A DNA stretch of 30,351 bases from the NCBI GenBank assembly GCA_905221125.1, contig CAJNBY010000019.1:1-30351 (forward strand). Direction: 5' to 3'. The translations under genes were made by a program, and so were the position numbers. The notes under the pieces are model-generated. The model saw nothing but the letters and a program-made list of their open reading frames with translations. It ran no database searches and was not told the DNA's origin. Position 1 is the first letter of the stretch; the number at the start of each line of letters is the position of its first letter. Positions 9,489-18,985 of the stretch are shown in pieces. Source of the DNA: a bacterium (GTDB lineage Bacteria > Bacillota > Bacilli > Lactobacillales > Streptococcaceae).

Positions 9489-9704
9489 TTAGAGGAAACA
9501 GTATATTAAAAAGAGGGGAACCCCCTCTTCATTGACTCTATACAATCTGCAAAGGTAAAACCTCATTAGACTATATGAAAGATGAAAGTTGAAATCTATA
9601 ACACGTCCTGTAGCCCTCCCAATATCATGTTCAAGACTATAATTTCAATACCAATTTGTTCCGTTTATTTCACTCAAAATATCTTTTAATCTATATCCAA
9701 CCAT
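9489..9704 (-). pseudogene. Possible small gene remnant with internal stop
   Basis: Behind an AAGGAG-type ribosome site, an ATG at 9704 opens MVGYRLKDILSEINGTNWY and meets TGA at 9647-9645. The same frame then stays open as NYSLEHDIGRATGRVIDF and on to a TAA at 9491-9489, 71 codons in all. A single stop inside an otherwise readable frame behind a good ribosome site suggests a recently broken small gene, or an active 19-residue peptide. I do not recognise the sequence. Composition alone could produce this. Confidence 0.25.
9511..9529 (-). terminator. GC-rich hairpin with T run (minus strand)
   Basis: AAGAGGGG and CCCCTCTT form an 8-bp stem with a 3-nt loop. On the minus strand it is followed directly by T residues, and on the plus strand it is not. 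It is about 320 bp past the stop of gene 2 and may serve the small remnant here, or act as a second terminator. Confidence 0.6.
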
Positions 9705-9761
9705 ATCAAACCTTCTCCTTCATGCATTGTTTAAAACGCTTACATTTATTCTAAAGAAAGG

Positions 9762-9796
9762 CGGATAGAAAGTAGCTTTTAAACTTCTTTCTATCC
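9762..9796 (-). terminator. Terminator of gene 2
   Basis: CGGATAGAAAG and CTTTCTATCCG form a perfect 11-bp stem with a 13-nt loop, 57 bp after the stop of gene 2. The minus-strand tail is T-rich (CCTTTCTTTAG) but has no long T run. Confidence 0.6.
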
Positions 9797-9852
9797 GTTA
9801 CTTCCTCTAAGAATTAACACAACCCATTTTCAGTTCAATTTAATGACTCATC

Positions 9853-12800
9853 TTAATTGTTTCGTGTTTCTTCTTCATCATCTTTCTTCTTTTTAGCAAA
9901 TAGCAAACCAAATGCTCCAAGAAGAGAGAGAGCTCCTAATGCGCCTGTAGCACGATCTGCTTTCGTACCAGTATTTGGCAATACTGCTTGATTTTGAGAA
10001 GGAGCTACCTGAGCATCAACTGTTTGAGTTGGTTGTTCAGCCTGTTTAGTATCTGGCACAGTAGGTTTTTCTGTTTCAGGTTTACGTTCTGTGTTATCAG
10101 TTGGTACTTCAGGTGTTGGTTGTGGTGTGTTAGCTCCACCTTGTTGTTCCCCATTATCTTCTGGTTTAGTTGGAGTAACTTTTCTGAAGACATGAGTTAC
10201 AACATCACCTTCTTCATTAACATCTGTTCTTACAAATACATAACCTGCAATTTCACCTGCTTCTAATGCTTCATTCGCTTCACCTAATACTGCTGGAGCT
10301 TTCGCATCTGCTGGTTTCAATTCATTACCTTGTTCATCAATCCATTTAGTGATGATTAACTTAACTTTAGGTAATTCTACTGGATCTGGAAGTTCTCCAT
10401 TTACTGCACCGTTGAATTCTGGGAGTTCTGGTTGAATTTCTGGCGCATTTGGTTTGGTTGTATCGGTTGCTCCTTTTGGTGCGGATGGGTCTGATACGTT
10501 TCCTGATGCGTCTGTTGCTTTCGCTGTCACATCTCCGACTGGAATGTTGTTTGCGACTGTAATGGTCGCTACTCCGTCGTCGCCTGCTGTGCCTGTTCCA
10601 ATCTCGTGGTTATCTTTATCGTATAACTTCACGGTTGATCCTGGCTCTGCTTTTACGCTCACGGTTACTGGGCTATTCGTATTCGCTTTGCCTGTTAAAT
10701 CGCTCGTAATTTCTGGCGCATTTGGTTTGGTTGTATCGGTTGCTCCTTTTGGTGCGGATGGGTCTGATACGTTTCCTGATGCGTCTGTTGCTTTCGCTGT
10801 CACATCTCCGACTGGAATGTTGTTTGCGACTGTAATGGTCGCTACTCCGTCGTCGCCTGCTGTGCCTGTTCCAATCTCGTGGTTATCTTTATCGTATAAC
10901 TTCACGGTTGATCCTGGCTCTGCTTTTACGCTCACGGTTACTGGGCTATTCGTATTCGCTTTGCCTGTTAAATCGCTCGTAATTTCTGGCGCATTTGGTT
11001 TGGTTGTATCGGTTGCTCCTTTTGGTGCACTTAATTCTGAATTAACACCTTCCGGACTTACTGCTTTAGCAGTTACGTTACCAACTGGAATTTTCTCAGA
11101 TACTGTAATTCTAGCTGTACCATTGCTATCAGCTGTAGCTGAACCAATTTCTTTACCTGTTACATCGTACAATTTAACTGTTGTTCCTGCATCTGATCTA
11201 ACTTCTACTTCCACAGGGCTGTTTGCATTAGCTTTCCCCTCTAGTGAAGTTTGAATCTCTGGAGCAGATGGTTTCTTAATAACATTTCCATTCAACCTAA
11301 TCTCTGGTGTTGGGTCACTAGTTCCTACACCTGCACCTTTGTGTCTATAAGTTACATCCCCGTTTGCTGCTACTTGTAACTCTGCAACATTAACTGATGG
11401 GTTCGCTTTTTTCACAGCTGCTTTAACATCTTCTTTTTCTTTGTTAGTTAATGCTGTAACTTCTAGTACCGGAACTTTCTCAACTGGTTTCAATCCTGCG
11501 AATGCTTCTGTTTCGTATGAATCAACTTTTCCGTTCTTATTGCTTTCGTGACGTGTTGCTACACGGTCTCCTGCTTCGAATTTTTCTTCGCCTGATAGTG
11601 TTACTGTAATGCTTCCGTCATTTGCGACAGTAATTGTACGACTTGCTTGATTACTATCATATCCCGTTGCTGTTTTTGTTAACTGCATTTCTACACCACG
11701 AATAGCAACGTGTAATTTATCTCCAGTTTCTACTGTTGTGTTTGGTTTGATCGTTACAGTATTATCTTTTTCGTTAAATGTAGTCGTAATATCAACTGGT
11801 TTAACTTCCAAGACTGGAACTGTTACTTCTTTTGTAGAATTATCAGAATATGTTAACACTACAGTAGCAACTTTCTCGCCATCTACTTCTGTAATACGTC
11901 CGTTATCTTTAAGAACTTTACTAATTGGTTGCGGCTGATCATTTGGAATCGTGACACTATTAATCACTCGATTTGATTCTGTAGTTGGAACTATACCTTG
12001 TGCAGTTGTATCTTTTGCAGCTCTGATTGAAACTTCTGGTATTGATGAAACTGTAATTGTATGTTCTTTCGTTACTGTTACACCTGCTGCATCTGTCGTT
12101 GTATACGTTAGAGTATACTCACCTTTTTTCAGATAATCATTTCCTGATAAGGTTACATTTTCATTCCCTTTTCTGATTGTTACACTTAAGTTTTCTTTAG
12201 CTGTACGTCCTACTGTCTTGTTCGCGTCATCTTCTGTATCCGCTGCTGTCACAAGTTGTTTCAAGCCATCCATCGTTAAGCTTCCGTCCGCTGTATATTT
12301 GTGCGTATCTGGTGCTTTTACTGTGATTGTCGGATTTGTGTTCGTTGCATCTGGTGCAAAAACCCATCCTGAAGCTGTGTTTCCTGCACTATTATCATAG
12401 TGTACTCGAACCATCATGGCTCTTGTTGCTGAAGGAATTGTAAATGGAATGTCAGATTTCTGATTCGAGTCTTTAATGTGTAATTTGAATACTCGTTCAG
12501 CTGGGTTTGAAGTTGTTGAAACAGTTAGCTCAGTTGTTGTTTTTCCTGTCGATCTATTATTGACAGATTCTTCTACTTGCCATCCGTTATCTGTTTTATT
12601 GATTCCATATTGGAAGCTATGGCCTTCTTTACTTGCGATTACTACATAGAACTTCCCTGCATCGTGAGGTACATGAACAGTAATATCACGTCCTGCTTGT
12701 AGTGGCGTGTCAATAGACGCCACATTACTTAATTGAACATTTGATCTAGTTGTTGCCGATTCTACATCATGCATAACTTGTTTTGCTGAAACCGGATTCG

Positions 12801-15800
12801 CTGATTTTGTATTCGCATCTTGCTTAAAGTTTTGCGTTAAAACTTCATTATCTTTTAAGTTGTATGTCCAATTTCCATCTGAACCAACTGTTGTCTCAAC
12901 TGTTTTACCACCTTGTAAGTCAATCCTCACTGTAGCTCCTGCGATACCTGTACCTGAGATACTACGTTCTGTTGAACTTAAATCATTTCCAAATCCAGTA
13001 GTTGGCGTAATCGTTGGTGCTGCTGGTTTCGCCACTTTAGCGTGTGAAATGTCTAATGTTGAACCATCTGGGAATGTAGCTACTACAACTTTTTCCTTAT
13101 CATTTGTTGTACCAGGCGTAAATGTTACTCCTGTTCCGTTGATTGTTGGAAGATTGTTGTTACCACGGTTCACTTCAGTTAACTTGTCAGCGAAAGTTTG
13201 TTTAATTGCTGGTGTAAAGTTACCGTTTGTAACATCACTATTACCATAAACTACTTTAGCTGTATCAACTGGATAAGTGATAGATGTTCCTTTTGATTCT
13301 GCAAGTGATGAAACTGTAATATTGTGAGTTGTACTTACTGTTGCCCCTGCCGCATCCGTTGTTGAATACGTTAAAGTGTACTCACCTTTTTTCAGATACT
13401 CATTTCCTGATAAGGTTACATTTTCGTTCCCTTTTCTGATTGTTACACTTAAGTTTTCTTTAGCTGTGCGTCCTACTGTATTGTTCGCGTCATCTTCTGT
13501 ATCCGCTGCGGTCACAAGATTTTTCAATCCAGCCATCGTTAAGCTGCCATCAGCTGTGTAATTGCGAGTGTTTGGTGCGTTGACTGTGATTGTTGGAGGC
13601 GTATTTATCGGAGTTGTATATGTCCAATTTCCACCAGCAGCTGGATTCCCTTTTGAATTATCATAGTGTACACGTGCCATTACACTTCTAGCATCAGCTT
13701 TCATTGTAAATGGAATATCTGTTTTCTGATTTGAATCTTTAATGTGTAATTTGAATACTCGTTCAGCTGGGTTTGAAGTTGTTGAAACAGTTAGCTCAGT
13801 TGTTGTTTTTCCTGTCGATCTATTGTTGACAGATTCTTCTACTTGCCATCCGTTATCTGTTTTATTGATTCCATATTGGAAACTATGGCCTTCTTTACTT
13901 GCGATTATCACATAGAATCTTCCGGCATCATGAGGGACACGAAGCGTAATATCACGACCAGCTTGTAGCGGTTCATCAAAAGTGATTACATCGCTTAATT
14001 GAACATTAGCTGTTGTATCTGTTGATTCGATTCCATGCATAACTTGTTTCACTGAAACTGGCTTCGTTGATTTTGTATTCGCATCTTGCTTAAAGTTTTG
14101 CGTTAAAACTTCGTTATTTTTTAAGTTGTATGTCCAATTTCCATCTGAACCAACTGTTGCCTCAACTGTTTTACCTTGTAAGTCAATCTTCACTGTAGCT
14201 CCTGCGATACCTGTACCTGAGATACTACGTTCTGTTGAACTTAAATCATTTCCAAATCCAGTAGTTGGCGTAATCGTTGGTGCTGCTGGTTTCGCCACTT
14301 TAGCGTGTGAAATGTCTAATGTTGAACCATCTGGGAATGTAGCTACTACAACTTTTTCCTTATCATTTGTTGTACCAGGCGTAAATGTTACTCCTGTTCC
14401 GTTGATTGTTGGAAGATTGTTGTTACCACGGTTCACTTCAGTTAACTTGTCAGCGAAAGTTTGTTTAATTGCTGGTTTAAAGTTTCCATTTTCAACATCA
14501 CTATTGCCATAAACTACTTTAGCTGTATCAACTGGATAATTAATAGAAGTTCCTTTTGATTCTGCAAGTGATGTAACTGTAATATTGTGAGTTGTACTTA
14601 CTGTTGCCCCTGCCGCATCCGTTGTTGTATACGTTAAAGTGTACTCACCTTTTTTCAGATAATCATTTCCTGATAAGGTTACATTTTCATTCCCTTTTCT
14701 GATTGTTACACTTAAGTTTTCTTTAGCTGTACGCCCTACTGTATTGTTCGCGTCATCTTCTGTATCCGCAGCTGTCACAAGTTTTTTCAAACCATCCATC
14801 GTTAAGCTTCCATCCGCTGTGTAATTGTGCGTATCTGGTGCTTTTACTGTGATTGTTGGATCTGTATTTGTCGGAGTTGTATATGTCCAACCTCCATTTA
14901 CAGCTGGATTTCCTTTTGAATTATCATAGTGTACACGTGCCATTACACTTCTAGCATCAGCTTTCATTGTAAATGGAATATCTGTTTTCTGATTTGAATC
15001 TTTAATGTGTAATTTGAATACTCGTTCAGCTGGGTTTGAAGTTGTTGAAACAGTTAGCTCAGTTGTTGTTTTTCCTGTTGGTCTATTATTAACACTTTCT
15101 TCTACTTGCCATCCGTTATCAGTTTTATTAACTCCATATTGGAAGGTATTACCTTCTTTACTTGCGATTACTACATAGAACTTCCCTGCATCATGAGGGA
15201 CACGAAGTGTAATATCACGACCAGCTTGTAGCGGTTCATCAAAAGTGATTACATCGCTTAATTGAACATTAGCTGTTGTATCTGTTGATTCGATTCCATG
15301 CATCACTTGTTTCACTGAAACTGGCTTCGTTGATTTTGTATTCGCATCTTGCTTAATGTTTTGCGTTAAAACTTCGTTATTTTTTAAGTTGTATGTCCAA
15401 TTTCCATCTGAACCAACTGTTGTTTCAACTGTTTTACCACCTTGTAAATCAATCTTAACTGTAGCTCCTGCGATACCTGTACCTGAGATACTGCGTTCTG
15501 TCGAACCTAAATCTCCTTTAAAGTTTGAGCTTGGAGTAATCGTTGGAGCTGCTGGTTTCGCTACTTTAGCGTGTGAAATGTCTAATGTTGAACCATCTGG
15601 GAATGTAGCTACTACAACTTTCTCCTTATCATTTGTTGTACCAGGCGTAAATGTTACTCCTGTTCCGTTGATTGTTGGAAGATTGTTGTTACCACGGTTC
15701 ACTTCAGTCAACTTATTTGCGAAAGTTTGTTTAGTTGCTGGCTTAAAGTTTCCATTTTCAACATCACTATTACCATAAACTACTTTAGCGGTATCAACTG

Positions 15801-18800
15801 GATAATTAATAGAAGCTCCTTTTGATTCTGCAAGTGATGAAACTGTAATTGTGTGTGTTTTCTCAACTCTTACACCTGCCGCATCTGTTGTTGTATACGT
15901 TAGAGTATACTCACCTTTTTTCAGATACTCATTATTTGCTAGGTTAACAACTTGATTTCCTTTTCTAATTGTAAGATTAAAGTTATCACCAACTCTATTC
16001 CCTACTGTCTTATCTGCATCATCTTCTGCATCGGCTACTGTTACAAGATTTTTCAATCCAGCCATCGTTAAGCTACCGTCTGCAGTATAATTACGAGTGC
16101 TTGGTGCTTTGACTGTAATAGTTGGTGCATTATTTGTTGCTGGTGAAGCAGTAATCCATCCTTGGTCAGTCTCATTTGCTGGATTAGCAGGATTATTTTT
16201 GGCATTAACGTGGTGTACACGAACTCTTATCTTGTTTTCCCCTGCTGGAATTGTAAACGGAATATTTGTCTTCTTATTCGAATCTTTGATTCGTAAAGTT
16301 AACACTTTCTCAGAAACATTAGCTCCATCTTTCACGATTAACTCTGTCGTGTTCGCTTTGTTAGTATCTGTTATTTGCCATTGCCCGTTAACTTGTTTAA
16401 CTCCATACTCGTACTCTTGTCTTGTACCATAGTTTAATTGAATATAGAATTGTCCTGAATCATGAGGTACTTTAACAGTCAGTTCACGACCTGCTTGAAC
16501 TGGCGTGTCAATAGAAATTGCTTTAGCAAGTTGAACATTTACTGTAGAAGCTTCTGATTCTGCTCCATTTTCAGTTTGCGTAACAGAAATTGCGTTATCG
16601 GCTTTTATAGAGGCATCTTGCCTAGTATTTTGCGTTAGTTTTTCATTCGCCTTTAAGGTATACGTCCATTTCCCTTGATTGTTAACTGTTGTTGTACCTG
16701 ATGTACCATCTTGCAGCGTTACTTTAATCGTTGCACCAGCTGTACCTGTTCCCGAAATGACACGATCAGTCGACACTAAAGTTCCACTGTATTGAGGTGC
16801 GGTAGTAATTGTTGGTGCTGTTGGTCTAACAATTAGAGTAACTGTACCATCTGAACCAGAACCTTTATCTTCTGATGTTGTACCATCTTGATATCTTGCA
16901 ATTACTTTATATTTGAATACTCCAGCCTTAGCTGTACTTGTTGGCTTGATATCACCTTTCCAACTCCACGTCATACCTCCTGGGAATGATTTATTCTCTT
17001 TATGTCTAACGTAACCTGAATTTGCAGGATCATTGGGATCCCCTAAAGTGTCTCCTACTGTTTTTGTAACAGTCAACCCTTGAATTGGATCTAATTGTGC
17101 ATCTGGTTTACTTTCCAATCTTGTTCCTGTAGCAGAATACACATATGCCGCATACGCAGTTATAGATTTCCCTTCTTTAGCGGTTACAGCTATAGTTCCT
17201 GCTTTTTGAGCTTGCTCAGCCGTAACATCATCTCTTAAACGCATCTTAACGTGATATTTAAAAGCATAATTTTGTCCACCGCTTATAGTTAATAACTGAG
17301 AGTAAGACAATTCAGGAAGACTCCCTGTTGGGTTATTATTTAATCTAATGATACTATTTAACTCAGGATTATATTGTAATTTTTTTAGCATTTGTTGTAC
17401 CTGACTAGGATTTTTTCTAGCAGGACCACCATCTAATTGATAAAGACTAATCTTATCGTTCCATTGTCTTCTCGTACTATCATCCTGATTACCACCGTTT
17501 CTCCGAAGCTGTTCAAGCGCATTATATGTGTCAACTTTAGTAAAATTGTTAGGATTTTCAGAAAGTATTCCAGTACCTGCATGATTTCGATAACGTTCAT
17601 AGTATGCTTCAGCAATAGTATCCCCTACATAGCTACCACCACTATATAAAATATCACGAGGAGGGTAGAACCAAAATGCATTTCCAGTAGATCCATCCAA
17701 AGCTTTACCGTCATTTTGGAAGTAAACATCATAAGTGATAAATTTCTTATTACCTTCCTTACTATATTTTGCTGTCATGAATGTTTTTTCAATCGTTCGG
17801 GTACGTTGTCCTTCTGCTGTCGAGCCTTGTCCTGCTGGCTCTGAGATATACTCTTTTACGTCATTTAACGCACCTTCTACACGTACATCATTTGCTCTAA
17901 AACTAACCCCTTCACGCATCCTTTGATTATTACGTGAATCACGAGCGCCTGAAGTTGCACGCAACTCTTCATTGACTAATGAATTACGAACTGTCTTCGC
18001 TTTTTCCAACAATGTTGTTAATTCTTTTGATGTTAACGTAGTATTTTTTAATTGTTTTGAAATGCTTTCTAGAATTTCTTCTGCTTCAGTTACGTTTGGT
18101 TTATCAGTTGTATTTTCCGATTTCTTCACGTATTTTTGCAGATCCTCTTTTACCGTTTCAAGAGAGTGTTTAATCTCTGTTTCAGTCTTAGGAGTTACTA
18201 CCGTTTCATCGTTTCCTGTTTTAGGAGCGCCAAGCTTAGGCATTGAAGATAAGACAAAAATTTTCTCATTAAGTTTTTCAGCTGCCGCATCTACTTCAGC
18301 TTGTGTTAACTCAAGACTATTGTTATTAAGCACACTATTAGCTTTTTCTAAATCTGCTTGAATTGCAGCAAGGGTTGAGGCTGGAGCTTTTTCCTTGTTG
18401 ACTTTATCCAAGAGTTCTTGAACTTTTGTAATATTCGCCTGTAATTTAGTCTTATCTAGTGCTTGTTTCTCTGCCACTTTATCAGCACTAGCATCTTTAG
18501 TTACAGTTATGGCGCTAGTAGATGTGCTGTCATTTAGAGGATTAGCCTCTACGACTTCTTTATTTTCAGATAGTTTCTCTCTTTCCTCAGTTTCCTTGGC
18601 TACCTCAACTTTTTCAGTTTCCTTGAATTCCTCATTTTTTGCTGTCGGAGCAGGCTCTATCAGAGGCGATTTCTCCTCATTTGGATTCGATGCGCCTATG
18701 ACAGGTTGTTTTTTATCATCTACACCATCCGCACTAACGACATGCGTACCCAAAAACATCAGTGCTGCTACGGCTACTGAAGCTGCACCAAAGCTATATT

Positions 18801-18876
18801 TACGAATAGAAAAGCGCAAGACCTTATCACTCTGATGACGTTTAATTCGACTGAATGACTTATTTTTGTGTTCCAT
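9853..18876 (-). CDS. Giant LPXTG surface protein with four 1.26-kb Ig-like modules
   Basis: The product has 3007 residues. The ATG at 18876 is preferred over an in-frame TTG at 18894 because AGGAGG lies four bases before the ATG, inside that extension. Layout: FSIRKYSFGAASVAVAAL signal with likely cleavage after VVSA (residue 49); acidic linker; helical FIVAR-like segment (about 137-214) almost identical to gene 1; an unrecognised head rich in Tyr, Asn and Gly (about 330-680); four repeats of about 422 residues (about 685-2276); a linker region; three 91-residue Ig-like repeats; a WIDEQGN domain; a Pro/Thr/Gln-rich wall-spanning stretch; LPNTG at 2966-2970, a hydrophobic segment and a KKKK tail. 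Sortase should attach it to peptidoglycan. A role in adhesion is inferred from architecture, and the ligand is unknown. It has its own promoter and a terminator. Confidence 0.96.
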   Translation of the reverse strand: MEHKNKSFSRIKRHQSDKVLRFSIRKYSFGAASVAVAALMFLGTHVVSADGVDDKKQPVIGASNPNEEKSPLIEPAPTAKNEEFKETEKVEVAKETEEREKLSENKEVVEANPLNDSTSTSAITVTKDASADKVAEKQALDKTKLQANITKVQELLDKVNKEKAPASTLAAIQADLEKANSVLNNNSLELTQAEVDAAAEKLNEKIFVLSSMPKLGAPKTGNDETVVTPKTETEIKHSLETVKEDLQKYVKKSENTTDKPNVTEAEEILESISKQLKNTTLTSKELTTLLEKAKTVRNSLVNEELRATSGARDSRNNQRMREGVSFRANDVRVEGALNDVKEYISEPAGQGSTAEGQRTRTIEKTFMTAKYSKEGNKKFITYDVYFQNDGKALDGSTGNAFWFYPPRDILYSGGSYVGDTIAEAYYERYRNHAGTGILSENPNNFTKVDTYNALEQLRRNGGNQDDSTRRQWNDKISLYQLDGGPARKNPSQVQQMLKKLQYNPELNSIIRLNNNPTGSLPELSYSQLLTISGGQNYAFKYHVKMRLRDDVTAEQAQKAGTIAVTAKEGKSITAYAAYVYSATGTRLESKPDAQLDPIQGLTVTKTVGDTLGDPNDPANSGYVRHKENKSFPGGMTWSWKGDIKPTSTAKAGVFKYKVIARYQDGTTSEDKGSGSDGTVTLIVRPTAPTITTAPQYSGTLVSTDRVISGTGTAGATIKVTLQDGTSGTTTVNNQGKWTYTLKANEKLTQNTRQDASIKADNAISVTQTENGAESEASTVNVQLAKAISIDTPVQAGRELTVKVPHDSGQFYIQLNYGTRQEYEYGVKQVNGQWQITDTNKANTTELIVKDGANVSEKVLTLRIKDSNKKTNIPFTIPAGENKIRVRVHHVNAKNNPANPANETDQGWITASPATNNAPTITVKAPSTRNYTADGSLTMAGLKNLVTVADAEDDADKTVGNRVGDNFNLTIRKGNQVVNLANNEYLKKGEYTLTYTTTDAAGVRVEKTHTITVSSLAESKGASINYPVDTAKVVYGNSDVENGNFKPATKQTFANKLTEVNRGNNNLPTINGTGVTFTPGTTNDKEKVVVATFPDGSTLDISHAKVAKPAAPTITPSSNFKGDLGSTERSISGTGIAGATVKIDLQGGKTVETTVGSDGNWTYNLKNNEVLTQNIKQDANTKSTKPVSVKQVMHGIESTDTTANVQLSDVITFDEPLQAGRDITLRVPHDAGKFYVVIASKEGNTFQYGVNKTDNGWQVEESVNNRPTGKTTTELTVSTTSNPAERVFKLHIKDSNQKTDIPFTMKADARSVMARVHYDNSKGNPAVNGGWTYTTPTNTDPTITVKAPDTHNYTADGSLTMDGLKKLVTAADTEDDANNTVGRTAKENLSVTIRKGNENVTLSGNDYLKKGEYTLTYTTTDAAGATVSTTHNITVTSLAESKGTSINYPVDTAKVVYGNSDVENGNFKPAIKQTFADKLTEVNRGNNNLPTINGTGVTFTPGTTNDKEKVVVATFPDGSTLDISHAKVAKPAAPTITPTTGFGNDLSSTERSISGTGIAGATVKIDLQGKTVEATVGSDGNWTYNLKNNEVLTQNFKQDANTKSTKPVSVKQVMHGIESTDTTANVQLSDVITFDEPLQAGRDITLRVPHDAGRFYVIIASKEGHSFQYGINKTDNGWQVEESVNNRSTGKTTTELTVSTTSNPAERVFKLHIKDSNQKTDIPFTMKADARSVMARVHYDNSKGNPAAGGNWTYTTPINTPPTITVNAPNTRNYTADGSLTMAGLKNLVTAADTEDDANNTVGRTAKENLSVTIRKGNENVTLSGNEYLKKGEYTLTYSTTDAAGATVSTTHNITVSSLAESKGTSITYPVDTAKVVYGNSDVTNGNFTPAIKQTFADKLTEVNRGNNNLPTINGTGVTFTPGTTNDKEKVVVATFPDGSTLDISHAKVAKPAAPTITPTTGFGNDLSSTERSISGTGIAGATVRIDLQGGKTVETTVGSDGNWTYNLKDNEVLTQNFKQDANTKSANPVSAKQVMHDVESATTRSNVQLSNVASIDTPLQAGRDITVHVPHDAGKFYVVIASKEGHSFQYGINKTDNGWQVEESVNNRSTGKTTTELTVSTTSNPAERVFKLHIKDSNQKSDIPFTIPSATRAMMVRVHYDNSAGNTASGWVFAPDATNTNPTITVKAPDTHKYTADGSLTMDGLKQLVTAADTEDDANKTVGRTAKENLSVTIRKGNENVTLSGNDYLKKGEYTLTYTTTDAAGVTVTKEHTITVSSIPEVSIRAAKDTTAQGIVPTTESNRVINSVTIPNDQPQPISKVLKDNGRITEVDGEKVATVVLTYSDNSTKEVTVPVLEVKPVDITTTFNEKDNTVTIKPNTTVETGDKLHVAIRGVEMQLTKTATGYDSNQASRTITVANDGSITVTLSGEEKFEAGDRVATRHESNKNGKVDSYETEAFAGLKPVEKVPVLEVTALTNKEKEDVKAAVKKANPSVNVAELQVAANGDVTYRHKGAGVGTSDPTPEIRLNGNVIKKPSAPEIQTSLEGKANANSPVEVEVRSDAGTTVKLYDVTGKEIGSATADSNGTARITVSEKIPVGNVTAKAVSPEGVNSELSAPKGATDTTKPNAPEITSDLTGKANTNSPVTVSVKAEPGSTVKLYDKDNHEIGTGTAGDDGVATITVANNIPVGDVTAKATDASGNVSDPSAPKGATDTTKPNAPEITSDLTGKANTNSPVTVSVKAEPGSTVKLYDKDNHEIGTGTAGDDGVATITVANNIPVGDVTAKATDASGNVSDPSAPKGATDTTKPNAPEIQPELPEFNGAVNGELPDPVELPKVKLIITKWIDEQGNELKPADAKAPAVLGEANEALEAGEIAGYVFVRTDVNEEGDVVTHVFRKVTPTKPEDNGEQQGGANTPQPTPEVPTDNTERKPETEKPTVPDTKQAEQPTQTVDAQVAPSQNQAVLPNTGTKADRATGALGALSLLGAFGLLFAKKKKDDEEETRNN
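10441..11260 (-). repeat. Three tandem 273-bp Ig-like repeats, two identical
   Basis: Bases 10441-10713 and 10714-10986 are identical over all 273 positions as far as I can compare. A third, divergent copy occupies about 10987-11260. Each encodes 91 residues beginning KPNAPEI and ending DPSAPKGATD, with SPVTVSVKAEPGSTVKLYD and a DASGN loop, typical of Big_6-like bacterial Ig domains. The identical pair is visibly richer in GC and in TCG, GCG and CCG triplets than its surroundings, which suggests recent duplication of imported DNA. Confidence 0.93.
12049..16822 (-). repeat. Four tandem modules of about 1.26 kb
   Basis: The landmark PTAPTIT/KPAAPTIT falls at about 16820, 15551, 14285 and 13022, spacings of 1263-1269 bp. 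Each module holds an Ig-like unit (ISGTGIAGATVKIDLQGG), a beta-rich unit (LQAGRDITLRVPHDAGKFY), a cadherin-like unit (TADGSLTMDGLKKLVTAAD) and a Rib-like unit (VVATFPDGSTLDISHAK). The last module lacks the fourth unit. The right-hand (first translated) copy is the most diverged. The other three carry long patches of near-identical DNA, notably the NRGNNNLPTINGTG stretch. Confidence 0.92.
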
Positions 18877-18880
18877 GTTC

Positions 18881-18886
18881 CCTCCT
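18881..18886 (-). promoter_or_regulatory. Ribosome binding site of gene 2
   Basis: AGGAGG four bases before the ATG at 18876. It rules out the upstream TTG at 18894, which would place this site inside the coding region. Confidence 0.9.
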
Positions 18887-18913
18887 AAGGGCAATATAAT
18901 ATAGAAAAAGCAA

Positions 18914-18955
18914 TTTTTATAACTTCAACTCCCAAAAAAAGTTAAGTTATAAAAA
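18914..18955 (-). promoter_or_regulatory. Conserved leader hairpin of gene 2
   Basis: On the minus strand TTTTTATAACTTAACT (18955-18940) pairs with AGTTGAAGTTATAAAAA (18930-18914): 16 pairs with one bulged G. It is followed by TTGC and a T tract as in gene 1. Relative to gene 1, a G-C pair becomes A-T, a second G-C becomes A-T next to the bulge, and a T-G wobble becomes C-G, so pairing is kept while sequence changes. Confidence 0.65.
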
Positions 18956-18985
18956 TCACTATGATGACTACTATTTGCTAATAAC

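Noticed and set aside
10454..11254. A 266-codon open frame on the plus strand, and many similar frames opposite the adhesin genes
   Set aside because: They lie antisense to well-supported repeat-coding frames, have Pro/Ser/Val/Thr-rich composition expected from the opposite strand, repeat with the same period, and lack ribosome sites.
18877..18894. TTG at 18894 as the start of gene 2
   Set aside because: It would place the AGGAGG ribosome site inside the coding region. The ATG at 18876 has correct spacing and matches the start of the paralogous gene.
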